From the NCBI RefSeq assembly GCF_004770615.1, contig NZ_RQER01000011.1:186001-250000 (forward strand): a stretch of 64,000 nt of DNA, written 5' to 3'. Under the pieces are notes generated by a model, which saw only the letters and a list, made by a program, of their open reading frames with translations, had not been told where the DNA came from and searched no databases. The first letter of the stretch is position 1, and every line of letters starts with the position of its first letter. The translations under genes were made by a program, and so were the position numbers. This DNA comes from Leptospira langatensis (GTDB lineage: Bacteria > Spirochaetota > Leptospiria > Leptospirales > Leptospiraceae). Shown in pieces: positions 18,228 to 25,415 of the stretch.

Positions 18228-19379
18228 ATGAACGGAGCAGTTCGCAAAAAAGAAAGAAAGATACTAACCGGGGAATTCTGGACTTCCAAACAAAGACAGG
18301 CTCATCCGATCCATTACGTCGTTAGCTACAGAGCCTCTTTCAAACCGGAGCTTCCTTCCTTCTTCATCGGGAAATATTTGGGAAATAAAAGAGGAGTCGT
18401 ATTCGATCCGTTCGGTGGAAGAGGGACCACTTCTGTCCAAGCGAACCTAGAAGGACATGCCGCTATCCACAACGATATCAGCCCAATGTCCTTGTATTTA
18501 GCGAAGGCGAGACAGTATGTTCCTTCTCTTGAAAAATTGGAGAAGACTCTTTATTCTCTGGATCTAAAGAAGAAGCTTCCGGAAGAAAAAGAAGACTCGG
18601 ACCTTCTGCATTTCTATCATAAGGATACCTTAAAAGAGATCAAGAACCTGAAGAGGATCCTTTCTCAGGAAGATTCTCCCGAGTTGCAGTATCTTGGACT
18701 GACCGCACTTTCTCGTTTGCATGGCCATAGCAACGGATTCTTTTCCGTATATAGTTTTCCTCAGATCTCTATTCCTCCCTTGGCCCAAAAAAAGAATAAT
18801 GAGAAGAAGGGACTCTTTCCGGATTATAGAGAGATCCAACCTAGGATCTTCCAGAAGATGAAGCGGGATTTGAAGGAGATCCTACCACCTTTCTACCATG
18901 AGTTTTCTTCCCGAAATCGCTATACCAACAATTCTTCTTTGGACCTATTGGATCTGCCTGAGAGCGCGGTGGATCTGGTAGTGACAAGCCCTCCCTTCTT
19001 GGACAAGGTCAATTACGAGGAAGACAATTGGCTCCGTTACTGGTTCTTAGATATCCAACTAGAGAAGGACCAAAAACCCAGCATCTTCGCGACCTTGGCG
19101 GGTTGGTGCGAATTCATTCAGGGAACCCTGGCTGAACTTTCCCGAGTCGTGAAGCCTGGCGGGATCGTGGTAATGGAAGTTGGAGAGGTTCGAAAAGGAA
19201 AGACTGTCTTCAATCTGGACGAATATGTGATCCGCTGTGCCGAAAATACCGGCCTGGTTTGGGAGAATACCTATATCAATGACCAAAAGTTCACGAAACT
19301 CGCCAATTGTTGGAATGTTTCGAATAATGAGAAGGGGACGAATTCCAATCGCTGCGTAGTGTTCCGGAACCTGAAATAG
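18228..19379 (+). CDS. Orphan DNA methyltransferase (N4-cytosine/N6-adenine type)
   Basis: The 383-residue protein carries the SAM-binding motif [18 protein letters not shown] (Asp near residue 60) and, about 190 residues later, the catalytic motif TSPPF (253-257). [18 protein letters not shown] then gives the last Rossmann strands. SPPF rather than DPPY favours an N4-cytosine methylase, and motif I before motif IV fits the alpha or gamma arrangement. No restriction endonuclease lies beside it, so it is an orphan that could mark DNA for gene regulation or protect against an unlinked enzyme. ATG 18228 follows a GGGACGG stretch. It sits between unrelated genes, upstream of flgG. Confidence 0.85.
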   Translation: MNGAVRKKERKILTGEFWTSKQRQAHPIHYVVSYRASFKPELPSFFIGKYLGNKRGVVFDPFGGRGTTSVQANLEGHAAIHNDISPMSLYLAKARQYVPSLEKLEKTLYSLDLKKKLPEEKEDSDLLHFYHKDTLKEIKNLKRILSQEDSPELQYLGLTALSRLHGHSNGFFSVYSFPQISIPPLAQKKNNEKKGLFPDYREIQPRIFQKMKRDLKEILPPFYHEFSSRNRYTNNSSLDLLDLPESAVDLVVTSPPFLDKVNYEEDNWLRYWFLDIQLEKDQKPSIFATLAGWCEFIQGTLAELSRVVKPGGIVVMEVGEVRKGKTVFNLDEYVIRCAENTGLVWENTYINDQKFTKLANCWNVSNNEKGTNSNRCVVFRNLK

Positions 19380-19480
19380 AGTCTGTAGGATCTCCTTCCA
19401 CCGAAAATTCCCCGGAAAAACGCCAAAACCCCTGGGGAAATTTCGGAATCCGCCGATAGGTACCCAGAGGTACAACTCAA

Positions 19481-20278
19481 ATGATGCGTTCTCTTTGGAC
19501 CGCTGCGACAGGAATGATCGCACAGCAATTTCATATAGATACGATTTCCAACAACTTGGCGAACGTAAACACCACCGGATTCAAAAAGAACCGAGCCGAC
19601 TTCGAAGATCTCGTTTACCAGCATATGGTACTGGCAGGAACTCCTGCTACTTCCGTGAGTGAGATCCCCACCGGAGTGAATGTGGGTCACGGGGTAAGAG
19701 CGGCCGCTTCTCAGAAATTATTCGAGATCGGTTCCTTTCAAGCAACCGGGAATAAGCTCGACCTCGCGATCACAAGCGAGATGGGATTCTTCAAGATCCA
19801 AATGCCGGACGGAAGTTTCGCTTATACCAGAGACGGTTCTTACAAAATAGATTCCAACCAACAAGTAGTTACCTCTAATGGATATCTATTAGAACCGCCT
19901 ATCATTCTTCCGGAAGGAGCCATCCTGAACACACTCATGATCTCCGAGCAAGGAGAAGTTACCGTAAAGATCGGCGCTGATATTCGTCCGACTGTGATCG
20001 GACAAGTGGAATTGTATCGCTTCGTGAACCCTGCCGGTTTGCAAGCGATCGGTAAGAACTTATTCCAAGAGACAGTTGCATCCGGTCCGGAGATCCCTGG
20101 AACCCCAGGCATGGAAGGGTTCGGGAATGTTCTCCAAGGTTTCTTAGAGATGTCTAACGTGAAGATCGTAGAAGAGATGGTGAACATGATCGTGGCTCAA
20201 AGAGCATACGAATCCAATTCCAAGGCCATCCAAACTTCCGACAATATGCTTTCCACTGCGATCGGTCTTAAACGTTAA
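19481..20278 (+). CDS. flgG: Flagellar distal rod protein FlgG
   Basis: The 265-residue length is usual for FlgG. The N-terminal rod motif MMRSLWTAATGMIAQQ is followed by [25 protein letters not shown]. The central D1 region has IGSFQATGNKLDLAI and TRDGSYKID. The C-terminus carries LQGFLEMSNVKIVEEM and IVAQRAYESNSKAIQTSDNM, the coiled-coil hallmark of axial rod and hook proteins. It forms the distal rod in the periplasm. It heads the flgG-flgA-flgH-flgI-flgJ operon, with flgA starting five bases after its stop. ATG 19481 or 19484 could be the true start. Confidence 0.97.
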   Translation: MMRSLWTAATGMIAQQFHIDTISNNLANVNTTGFKKNRADFEDLVYQHMVLAGTPATSVSEIPTGVNVGHGVRAAASQKLFEIGSFQATGNKLDLAITSEMGFFKIQMPDGSFAYTRDGSYKIDSNQQVVTSNGYLLEPPIILPEGAILNTLMISEQGEVTVKIGADIRPTVIGQVELYRFVNPAGLQAIGKNLFQETVASGPEIPGTPGMEGFGNVLQGFLEMSNVKIVEEMVNMIVAQRAYESNSKAIQTSDNMLSTAIGLKR

Positions 20279-20283
20279 TTAGG

Positions 20284-21192
20284 ATGAGCCTGCGTCTTTT
20301 CCTTCTATTCTGCATTCTGACGGGGTTAAGTAGCCTTCGTTGGAATTCTTTGGATGCGATGGACGCAGTATACCTACGTGGTAAATTACTCACTCAAAAA
20401 GAAGAAGTCACACTTTCCGAGATCGCAAAACTTCCGGGCGGGATCAAAGATAGGGTCGTTCTAAGGAATATAAAGGAGCCCATTCTTTTGAGGCCGGACG
20501 ATCTAAGACAGATCTTACCTGAGATTGCGGTGAGCGGAAAAGAAACCTTGATCCTACCTTTGAACTCTGAACTAGATCCGGAAGATCTCCAAGAAAGTCT
20601 ATCTCAAGAGATCGCAAAACTTCCGGAAACCAAGTCGGAAGATTTTAGGATCACTTATCTAGATGGAGAAAGGTTGGTTCCGAGCAAGGGAGTGGATCTG
20701 AAATGGGCCGGTCTTCCCCAGGTATTGCATGCGGGCCAGATCGTAGCTTCTTTAGATTTTTATTATGAACATAGAAAGGTCCATACTCAAAGGATCAAAT
20801 TCAAGGTAGAGAAGAAGACTTCCGCACTTTTCGCAAATAAGGAAATCCCGAAAGGCCAAAAACTGAAGGCGAGCGATCTGGAAGAAAGGATCGTATATAT
20901 GGAAGACACCTTTACGGACGGTCTCTCGAATGCGGATATCGGTTCTACCGCATTGAAAGATATACAAACCGGAGAGCTACTTCGTAAGAAACAGTTCCGG
21001 TTCCTATACGATGTGCAAAGAGGCGGGGATGTAAACCTCGTGTATACTAAGGGAAACCTAGTCATAAAGGCGAAGACAAAGGCATTAAGTTCCGGTAATA
21101 TAGGCGAGTCTGTAGAGGTTTCTTCTCATTCTAAAGAAGGGAAACTCATGGCAAGAGTTGTGGAGAAGGGCACTGTCCTTTTGGAGAATTGA
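20284..21192 (+). CDS. flgA: Flagellar P-ring assembly chaperone FlgA
   Basis: The 302-residue exported protein has an N-terminal hydrophobic signal (RLFLLFCILTGLSSL). Its C-terminal half is an SAF/FlgA domain: ALFANKEIPKGQKLKASDLEERIVY, then IGSTALKDIQTGELLRKKQF and VNLVYTKGNLVIKAKTKALSSGNIGESVEV, closely matching the FlgA family. FlgA is a periplasmic chaperone for FlgI ring assembly, and the gene sits two genes before flgI. It is longer than typical enterobacterial FlgA because of an N-terminal extension of about 150 residues with a repeated EIAKLP phrase. The stop overlaps the flgH leader. Confidence 0.93.
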   Translation: MSLRLFLLFCILTGLSSLRWNSLDAMDAVYLRGKLLTQKEEVTLSEIAKLPGGIKDRVVLRNIKEPILLRPDDLRQILPEIAVSGKETLILPLNSELDPEDLQESLSQEIAKLPETKSEDFRITYLDGERLVPSKGVDLKWAGLPQVLHAGQIVASLDFYYEHRKVHTQRIKFKVEKKTSALFANKEIPKGQKLKASDLEERIVYMEDTFTDGLSNADIGSTALKDIQTGELLRKKQFRFLYDVQRGGDVNLVYTKGNLVIKAKTKALSSGNIGESVEVSSHSKEGKLMARVVEKGTVLLEN

Positions 21193-21193
21193 T

Positions 21194-21859
21194 ATGATCC
21201 GTAAAGTTTTCCAAGCACTGATCACTCTTCTGCTTTTTAGCCTGGCGGGAATATTCGCTCAGGATCTTTCTCAATGGCAGGATAAGAATCCGTATTCTCG
21301 CAATCAGAACTTGAGAGTGGGTTCTACCATCTTCGTGAAATTGAAAGAAGGGTTCACCGCGGATTTCGAGATAGAATCCACTGCGGATGAGAATATCACG
21401 ATCAAGGCCGTTCCGGATAAGAAGATCATTCCGGACAATCCCGCTTACAATACCGACCGTACGATCGTCAGAAAGAACAAAGGCAAGATCAAGTCCTTAG
21501 GAAGATTGAAAGGGAATATGACCGCTGTAGTGACTGCAGTGGACGCGAATACCGGACTTCTAACTCTGCAAGGCCAAAGATCTTCTACCTATAACGGAGA
21601 ACCTTCCCAGGTCCTACTAAGCGGAAGAGTGTCTCCTGAATTCTTGGCGAGAGATAATTCGGTAGATGCGGATCGGATCGCAGATCTGCAGATCCAATTC
21701 ACCGGAAGAATAGAACCTAAGAACCTGCAGCCTCCGATCGCTCTGAAAACGATCAATAATCCGGATGGAACGGTTACCGTAAAAGCGGAACTTTCGGAAG
21801 AAGAAAAGCAAAGATATATTTTAGAGCAGTTGAATCGACTCTTAGGAGAATCTAGATGA
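21194..21859 (+). CDS. flgH: Flagellar L-ring protein FlgH
   Basis: This 221-residue protein has the L-ring core: NQNLRVGSTIFVKLKEG, the GRLKGNMTAVVTAVDANTGLLTLQGQ strands and LLSGRVSPEFLARDNSVDADRIADLQIQFTGR. Its stop overlaps the flgI start by ATGA. ATG 21194 is chosen because it starts a signal peptide (MIRKVFQALITLLLFSLAGIFAQ) preceded by GGAG; a GTG at 21158 would add an in-frame tail lying inside flgA. FlgH is normally a lipoprotein, but no cysteine occurs anywhere in this protein, so it must be held in the outer membrane without lipidation. Confidence 0.92.
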   Translation: MIRKVFQALITLLLFSLAGIFAQDLSQWQDKNPYSRNQNLRVGSTIFVKLKEGFTADFEIESTADENITIKAVPDKKIIPDNPAYNTDRTIVRKNKGKIKSLGRLKGNMTAVVTAVDANTGLLTLQGQRSSTYNGEPSQVLLSGRVSPEFLARDNSVDADRIADLQIQFTGRIEPKNLQPPIALKTINNPDGTVTVKAELSEEEKQRYILEQLNRLLGESR

Positions 21860-22926
21860 GAAAACTACTTTTTCTTTTTCTAATATTCTCTCTTTCCTTG
21901 TCCGCTGCGGAAGTCCGTTTGAAGGATTTAGCAAAGATAGAAGGGATCCGAGACAATCAGATCACAGGTTATGGGATCGTGGTCGGTCTTCCTGGAACGG
22001 GAGATACGAAGACTCCTATGACCAGCGAGGGTTTGAAGAATTACTTAAAGAATCTTGGCGTGGATGCGAATCTCAAGCCCGAGCAAACCAAGAATATCGC
22101 ATCCGTATTGATCACCGCTAATATTCCTTCTTACGCAAGAAAAGGGGACAGACTGGACGTTACCGTTTCTTCTATAGGAGATGCAAAGTCTTTGGAAGGC
22201 GGTGTACTCTTACAATCTCCTCTGAAAACTGCAAATGATAAGATCTATGCGGTTGCAAGCGGGGTCATCTCCTTTGGAGGTAAGGCCGAAAATGCGACAG
22301 GACTCGGTAGAGCCTCTAAGAAGACTGTTGGGATCGTCCACCAAGGTGCTATCGTAGAATCGGAAATGAAGGAAGACTTCTTTTCGAATCGAAGAGTAGT
22401 CGTCCGTCTCAAGTCCCAAGACTTCTCCTTAATGAACAATGTGGTCAATCGCATCAAAGAGATCGTTCCCGAGAAATTCGGCATCAAACCGGAAGCAATC
22501 CAAGCATTGACTCCCTCCGAAGTAGTAGTTGAAGTGGGCACCGGTTTCTCTGCAAAATCCCCGGGTTTACTGGATCTTCTCTCGGATCTGGAAAATCTAA
22601 CCGTCGAATCCAGCTCTAAGGCAAAAGTAGTCATCAATGAAAGATCCGGGGTCATCGTTATGGGAGGGAATATTTCCATAGACGAAGTTGCGGTCGCTCG
22701 TTCGGGCTTAAGTCTTTCCGTTGCGGATAAGAACAGAAGACCTGCAAGACTTTCGAGCAGAGAGACTTTGCCAACGAAAGAAACCTTCTTGATCGAAGAG
22801 TCCACTCAAGTTTCGGATGTGGTGGAAGCATTGAACAAGGTGGGAGCTTCTACAAGAGATATTATCGCAATTTTAGAAGCGTTGAAAGCGGCAGGGGCAT
22901 TGCACGCAGAACTGGAGATACAGTAA
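21856..22926 (+). CDS. flgI: Flagellar P-ring protein FlgI
   Basis: The 356-residue protein has a short signal peptide (LLFLFLIFSLSLSAAEVRLKDLA). The FlgI signature then follows: KIEGIRDNQITGYGIVVGLPGTGD, SEGLKNYLKNLGV, NIASVLITANIPSYARKGDRLDVTVSSIGDAKSLEGGVLLQSPL, and the C-terminal VSDVVEALNKVGASTRDIIAILEALKAAGALHAELEI. It forms the periplasmic P-ring around the rod. The start overlaps flgH and its stop overlaps the flgJ ATG by one base (TAATG). Having both FlgH and FlgI fits Leptospira and sets it apart from Borrelia, which lacks both rings. Confidence 0.97.
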   Translation: MRKLLFLFLIFSLSLSAAEVRLKDLAKIEGIRDNQITGYGIVVGLPGTGDTKTPMTSEGLKNYLKNLGVDANLKPEQTKNIASVLITANIPSYARKGDRLDVTVSSIGDAKSLEGGVLLQSPLKTANDKIYAVASGVISFGGKAENATGLGRASKKTVGIVHQGAIVESEMKEDFFSNRRVVVRLKSQDFSLMNNVVNRIKEIVPEKFGIKPEAIQALTPSEVVVEVGTGFSAKSPGLLDLLSDLENLTVESSSKAKVVINERSGVIVMGGNISIDEVAVARSGLSLSVADKNRRPARLSSRETLPTKETFLIEESTQVSDVVEALNKVGASTRDIIAILEALKAAGALHAELEIQ

Positions 22927-23396
22927 TGATCGACCATATCCAAGACTATCAAAACCGTTTGAATCTTACTGAAAGACCGGAAGTGCAAAGGCTTCTGAGA
23001 GAAGAGAAAACCTTAAAGCAGGGAAAGACATTCCCAGAGGCTTTAAGAGAAGAGTTCAACGAGAATCTCTCCGGAAAAGTTTCCTCTTCCGAAGTGAAGA
23101 TGCCTCATAATATTAAGGAAGAGATCAACCAGGATCCGTATCGAAAGAAGCTATATGATGCATCCGTCGAATTCGAATCCATTTTCGTTAAGATGATGTT
23201 GAAAGAGATGAAAACCACCGTCCATAAGTCGGGACTTATAGATGGGGGTTACGCAGAAGAAATTTTCGAAGATATGCTCTACGACGAGTATTCCAAAAAT
23301 CTTTCCGCAAATTCTTCTCTTGGTCTTGCGGAACAAATTTATCAGTCCTTATCTTCGAATCTTCCCCCGCTTTCCAAGCTAAACGCAAAGGTCTGA
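22926..23396 (+). CDS. flgJ: Flagellar rod-binding protein FlgJ (single-domain form)
   Basis: The 156-residue protein matches only the N-terminal rod-binding domain of FlgJ: YDASVEFESIFVKMMLKEMKTTVHKSGLIDGGYAEEIFEDMLYDEYSKNL is its core. It lacks the C-terminal glucosaminidase of enterobacterial FlgJ, as is common outside gamma- and beta-proteobacteria. The peptidoglycan-cutting step must therefore be done by another enzyme. It is the last gene of the operon, sharing one base with the flgI stop. About 70 bp separates it from the convergent MFS gene, and I see no strong terminator there. Confidence 0.9.
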   Translation: MIDHIQDYQNRLNLTERPEVQRLLREEKTLKQGKTFPEALREEFNENLSGKVSSSEVKMPHNIKEEINQDPYRKKLYDASVEFESIFVKMMLKEMKTTVHKSGLIDGGYAEEIFEDMLYDEYSKNLSANSSLGLAEQIYQSLSSNLPPLSKLNAKV

Positions 23397-23464
23397 CGGA
23401 AAAATTTCGAAAGGGAACTAACTTTCTTTTTCTTTCCATATAGATCTCTCTTAGAATTTTCCTC

Positions 23465-24724
23465 TTAATTCTCGCTGAACTGAGGCGTAGGGGTCGATTG
23501 CCCTTGCAACGCCTGAGCTTTGCCCTTTACCAATCGATCTACTTTGTACATCATTAGCACGGTGATAAAAGTGGTGCAGGCTACGACATACCCTAGGTTT
23601 GCGTATCCTATCAGATATCCGCTTGGAGCTTGGACAACGATCATACCTGCAACCCCGGCGGCAACTCCTCCGGAGACCTGTTGCATCGAAGAGCTGATCG
23701 CCATATATGCTCCTCTATCCTGTACCTCCGGTACTGCCGAGTTCAGTGCGCTTGCGGAAACGATCCTAGAAGTGATCGCAGCGAAGAGCACGCAGTTCAC
23801 TGTGATCACGAACCAAAGTGGCGTCGCGCCTAAACTGGTATAGTAGATGACAATCGGGATCGCTGCAATCGAACCTGCTGCAAAGACCGGATATTTTCCG
23901 ACGGCGTCGCTGATCCTTCCCATGATCGGTCCAACTACAATGGAACTGATCCCGGTGATCATATAAATAAGAGCCAAGCTTTCCGGCGCTATTCCCATAT
24001 TATGAACTGTGAATGCACTTCCGAAAGGCATAAGCATGTATCCGCCGGTAGGAAGAAGCATAGTGGCAGCGAACCCCGGCAGGTACTTTCCCTTGCCCAA
24101 GGTAGAGATCAGGTGAGTGAATGGATGCTTTTCCGTTCTTTGGTTTAAGTGTCCGACGATCGGTTCCATATAGACTAAAGCGATGACCCCGGATAGACCT
24201 GCAATGGCTGCGATCATTAGGAAAGGAGCTCTCCATCCCCAGATTGTGGAGAAATACATTCCGATCGGAAGTCCCGCAACTTGGCTGGCGGCGAATGCGG
24301 TCATCACTAAACCCATTACTCTTCCTCTAACTTCCATTGTGAATAGATCCGCGATGATCGCGAAGCTGATAGAGGAAATGACTCCGGCAAAGAATCCGGT
24401 GATGATCCTTGCCATCAGAAGGAAATCGTAATTCGGTGCGATCCCGCAAAGTACTGTGCCTATAACGAAACCTGCGTAAAAGAATAGCAGGAATTTTTTT
24501 CTGTCGAATTTATCCGCAAACCCCGCGGCCAAGATCCCGGAAATACCCGCACTGAAAGCGTACGCGGATACGACTAAGCCGAATTGGTTTGTTGCGATCT
24601 TCAGTTCCTTCATCACGAAGACTCCCATAGGGGAGAGGATCATAAAATCCAATACGATGGTGAATTGTAGAAAAGCTAATAAGACTATTAGAAAAATTTG
24701 ATATTTAGTAAAAACTGGTTTCAT
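23465..24724 (-). CDS. Major facilitator superfamily transporter (drug/metabolite efflux type)
   Basis: This 419-residue protein has twelve predicted helices. MFS motif A is readable as GFADKFDRKKFLLFF after helix 2 (about residues 68-82), and RGRVMGLVMTAFAASQVAGLPIG resembles the helix 4-5 region of DHA1 drug/H+ antiporters. The weak second motif A (GRISDAVGKYP) marks the second half. The substrate is unknown. It diverges from soxR, and an 18-bp dyad resembling MerR-family operators lies 40-57 bp upstream of its ATG, so SoxR-controlled export of redox-active compounds is a reasonable inference. Confidence 0.9.
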   Translation of the reverse strand: MKPVFTKYQIFLIVLLAFLQFTIVLDFMILSPMGVFVMKELKIATNQFGLVVSAYAFSAGISGILAAGFADKFDRKKFLLFFYAGFVIGTVLCGIAPNYDFLLMARIITGFFAGVISSISFAIIADLFTMEVRGRVMGLVMTAFAASQVAGLPIGMYFSTIWGWRAPFLMIAAIAGLSGVIALVYMEPIVGHLNQRTEKHPFTHLISTLGKGKYLPGFAATMLLPTGGYMLMPFGSAFTVHNMGIAPESLALIYMITGISSIVVGPIMGRISDAVGKYPVFAAGSIAAIPIVIYYTSLGATPLWFVITVNCVLFAAITSRIVSASALNSAVPEVQDRGAYMAISSSMQQVSGGVAAGVAGMIVVQAPSGYLIGYANLGYVVACTTFITVLMMYKVDRLVKGKAQALQGQSTPTPQFSEN

Positions 24725-24763
24725 GTTTTTCCGATTGGTAAACTTTTTTTAAGGTATATTCTA

Positions 24764-24781
24764 CAAGTTAAAGTGCACTTG
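24764..24781 (-). promoter_or_regulatory. SoxR/MerR-type dyad upstream of the MFS gene
   Basis: CAAGTTAAAGTGCACTTG has CAAGT/ACTTG arms eight bases apart. On the minus strand it is followed by TAGAATATACC, a plausible -10 region, 40-57 bp before the MFS start. MerR-family activators bind such dyads between unusually spaced -35 and -10 boxes. It matches the second site in 16 of 18 positions. Confidence 0.5.
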
Positions 24782-24866
24782 AAGTAAAGCCTTCTTGCAG
24801 GATTTTTCCTAAAAAATTTGCATTTTTAACTATTTTTCGACCGGGGTCGGTAGGGAATCAAAACCT

Positions 24867-24884
24867 CAAGCTAAAGTGAACTTG
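24867..24884 (+). promoter_or_regulatory. Second SoxR/MerR-type dyad, before soxR
   Basis: CAAGCTAAAGTGAACTTG ends 33 bp before the soxR ATG at 24918 and is near-identical to the 24764 site, with two mismatches. The preceding CCTCAAG recalls the half-site of the SoxR box. Its position fits autoregulation. It also argues against the upstream GTG (24876) as the soxR start, since that codon lies inside the dyad. Confidence 0.45.
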
Positions 24885-24917
24885 ACATTTAAGATCTATA
24901 GGTTTCAAACTTCGGAC

Positions 24918-25373
24918 ATGGACGATTTACTCACCATCAGCGAGGTCGCGGAAAGAAGCGGCGTAGCTTCTTCTGCTCTTAGATTTTATGAGGATAAGAA
25001 GTTGATCCGCTCTGTCCGCGCAGGCTCCGGCCATAGGCAATATCCTCGGCATGTACTGAGAAGGATCGCATTCATCGTATTCGCTCAGAAAGTAGGATTG
25101 AGCTTGGAGGAAATTGCAGAAGAGATTGCAAAGCTTCCGGAAGATCATACTCCCAGCGGACAGGACTGGTCTAAACTTTCTAAGAGATGGACGGAAAGAG
25201 TAGAGGAGAAGATCGCAGAACTAGAGAAATTAAGAAGTGGACTGACTGCATGCATCGGTTGCGGATGTCTTTCCTTAGCTCGCTGTAAGTTTGCAAATCC
25301 GGGAGACAGATTGGGGAATTATGGACATGGTCCTCTTCGCTGGTTGGTGAAATCCAGAAAGAAAACAAAGTGA
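24918..25373 (+). CDS. soxR: Redox-sensitive transcriptional regulator SoxR
   Basis: SoxR is a MerR-family dimer that senses redox-cycling compounds through a [2Fe-2S] cluster. The N-terminal winged helix is LLTISEVAERSGVASSALRFYEDKKLI. The cluster motif CIGCGCLSLARC has the canonical CxxCxCxxxxxC spacing near the C-terminus, so the sensor should be intact. Starting at ATG 24918 gives 151 residues, the normal SoxR size; a GTG at 24876 would add 14 residues and sit in an operator-like dyad. The divergent MFS pump is its most likely local target. Confidence 0.93.
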   Translation: MDDLLTISEVAERSGVASSALRFYEDKKLIRSVRAGSGHRQYPRHVLRRIAFIVFAQKVGLSLEEIAEEIAKLPEDHTPSGQDWSKLSKRWTERVEEKIAELEKLRSGLTACIGCGCLSLARCKFANPGDRLGNYGHGPLRWLVKSRKKTK

Positions 25374-25378
25374 GAGTC

Positions 25379-25405
25379 CCCATCATCTGAGATCAGACGG
25401 ATGGG
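25379..25405. terminator. Bidirectional hairpin between convergent soxR and brkB-like gene
   Basis: CCCATC (25379-25384) pairs with GATGGG (25400-25405). Inside it, TCTGA (25386-25390) pairs with TCAGA (25393-25397) around a GA loop, giving an 11-bp stem with a small internal loop. It fills the 42-bp gap between two converging genes and has no long U-tract. Confidence 0.5.
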
Positions 25406-25415
25406 ATGAAATCCT

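Noticed and set aside
24876..24917. Upstream GTG start for soxR
   Set aside because: It lies inside an operator-like dyad and makes the protein longer than normal SoxR.
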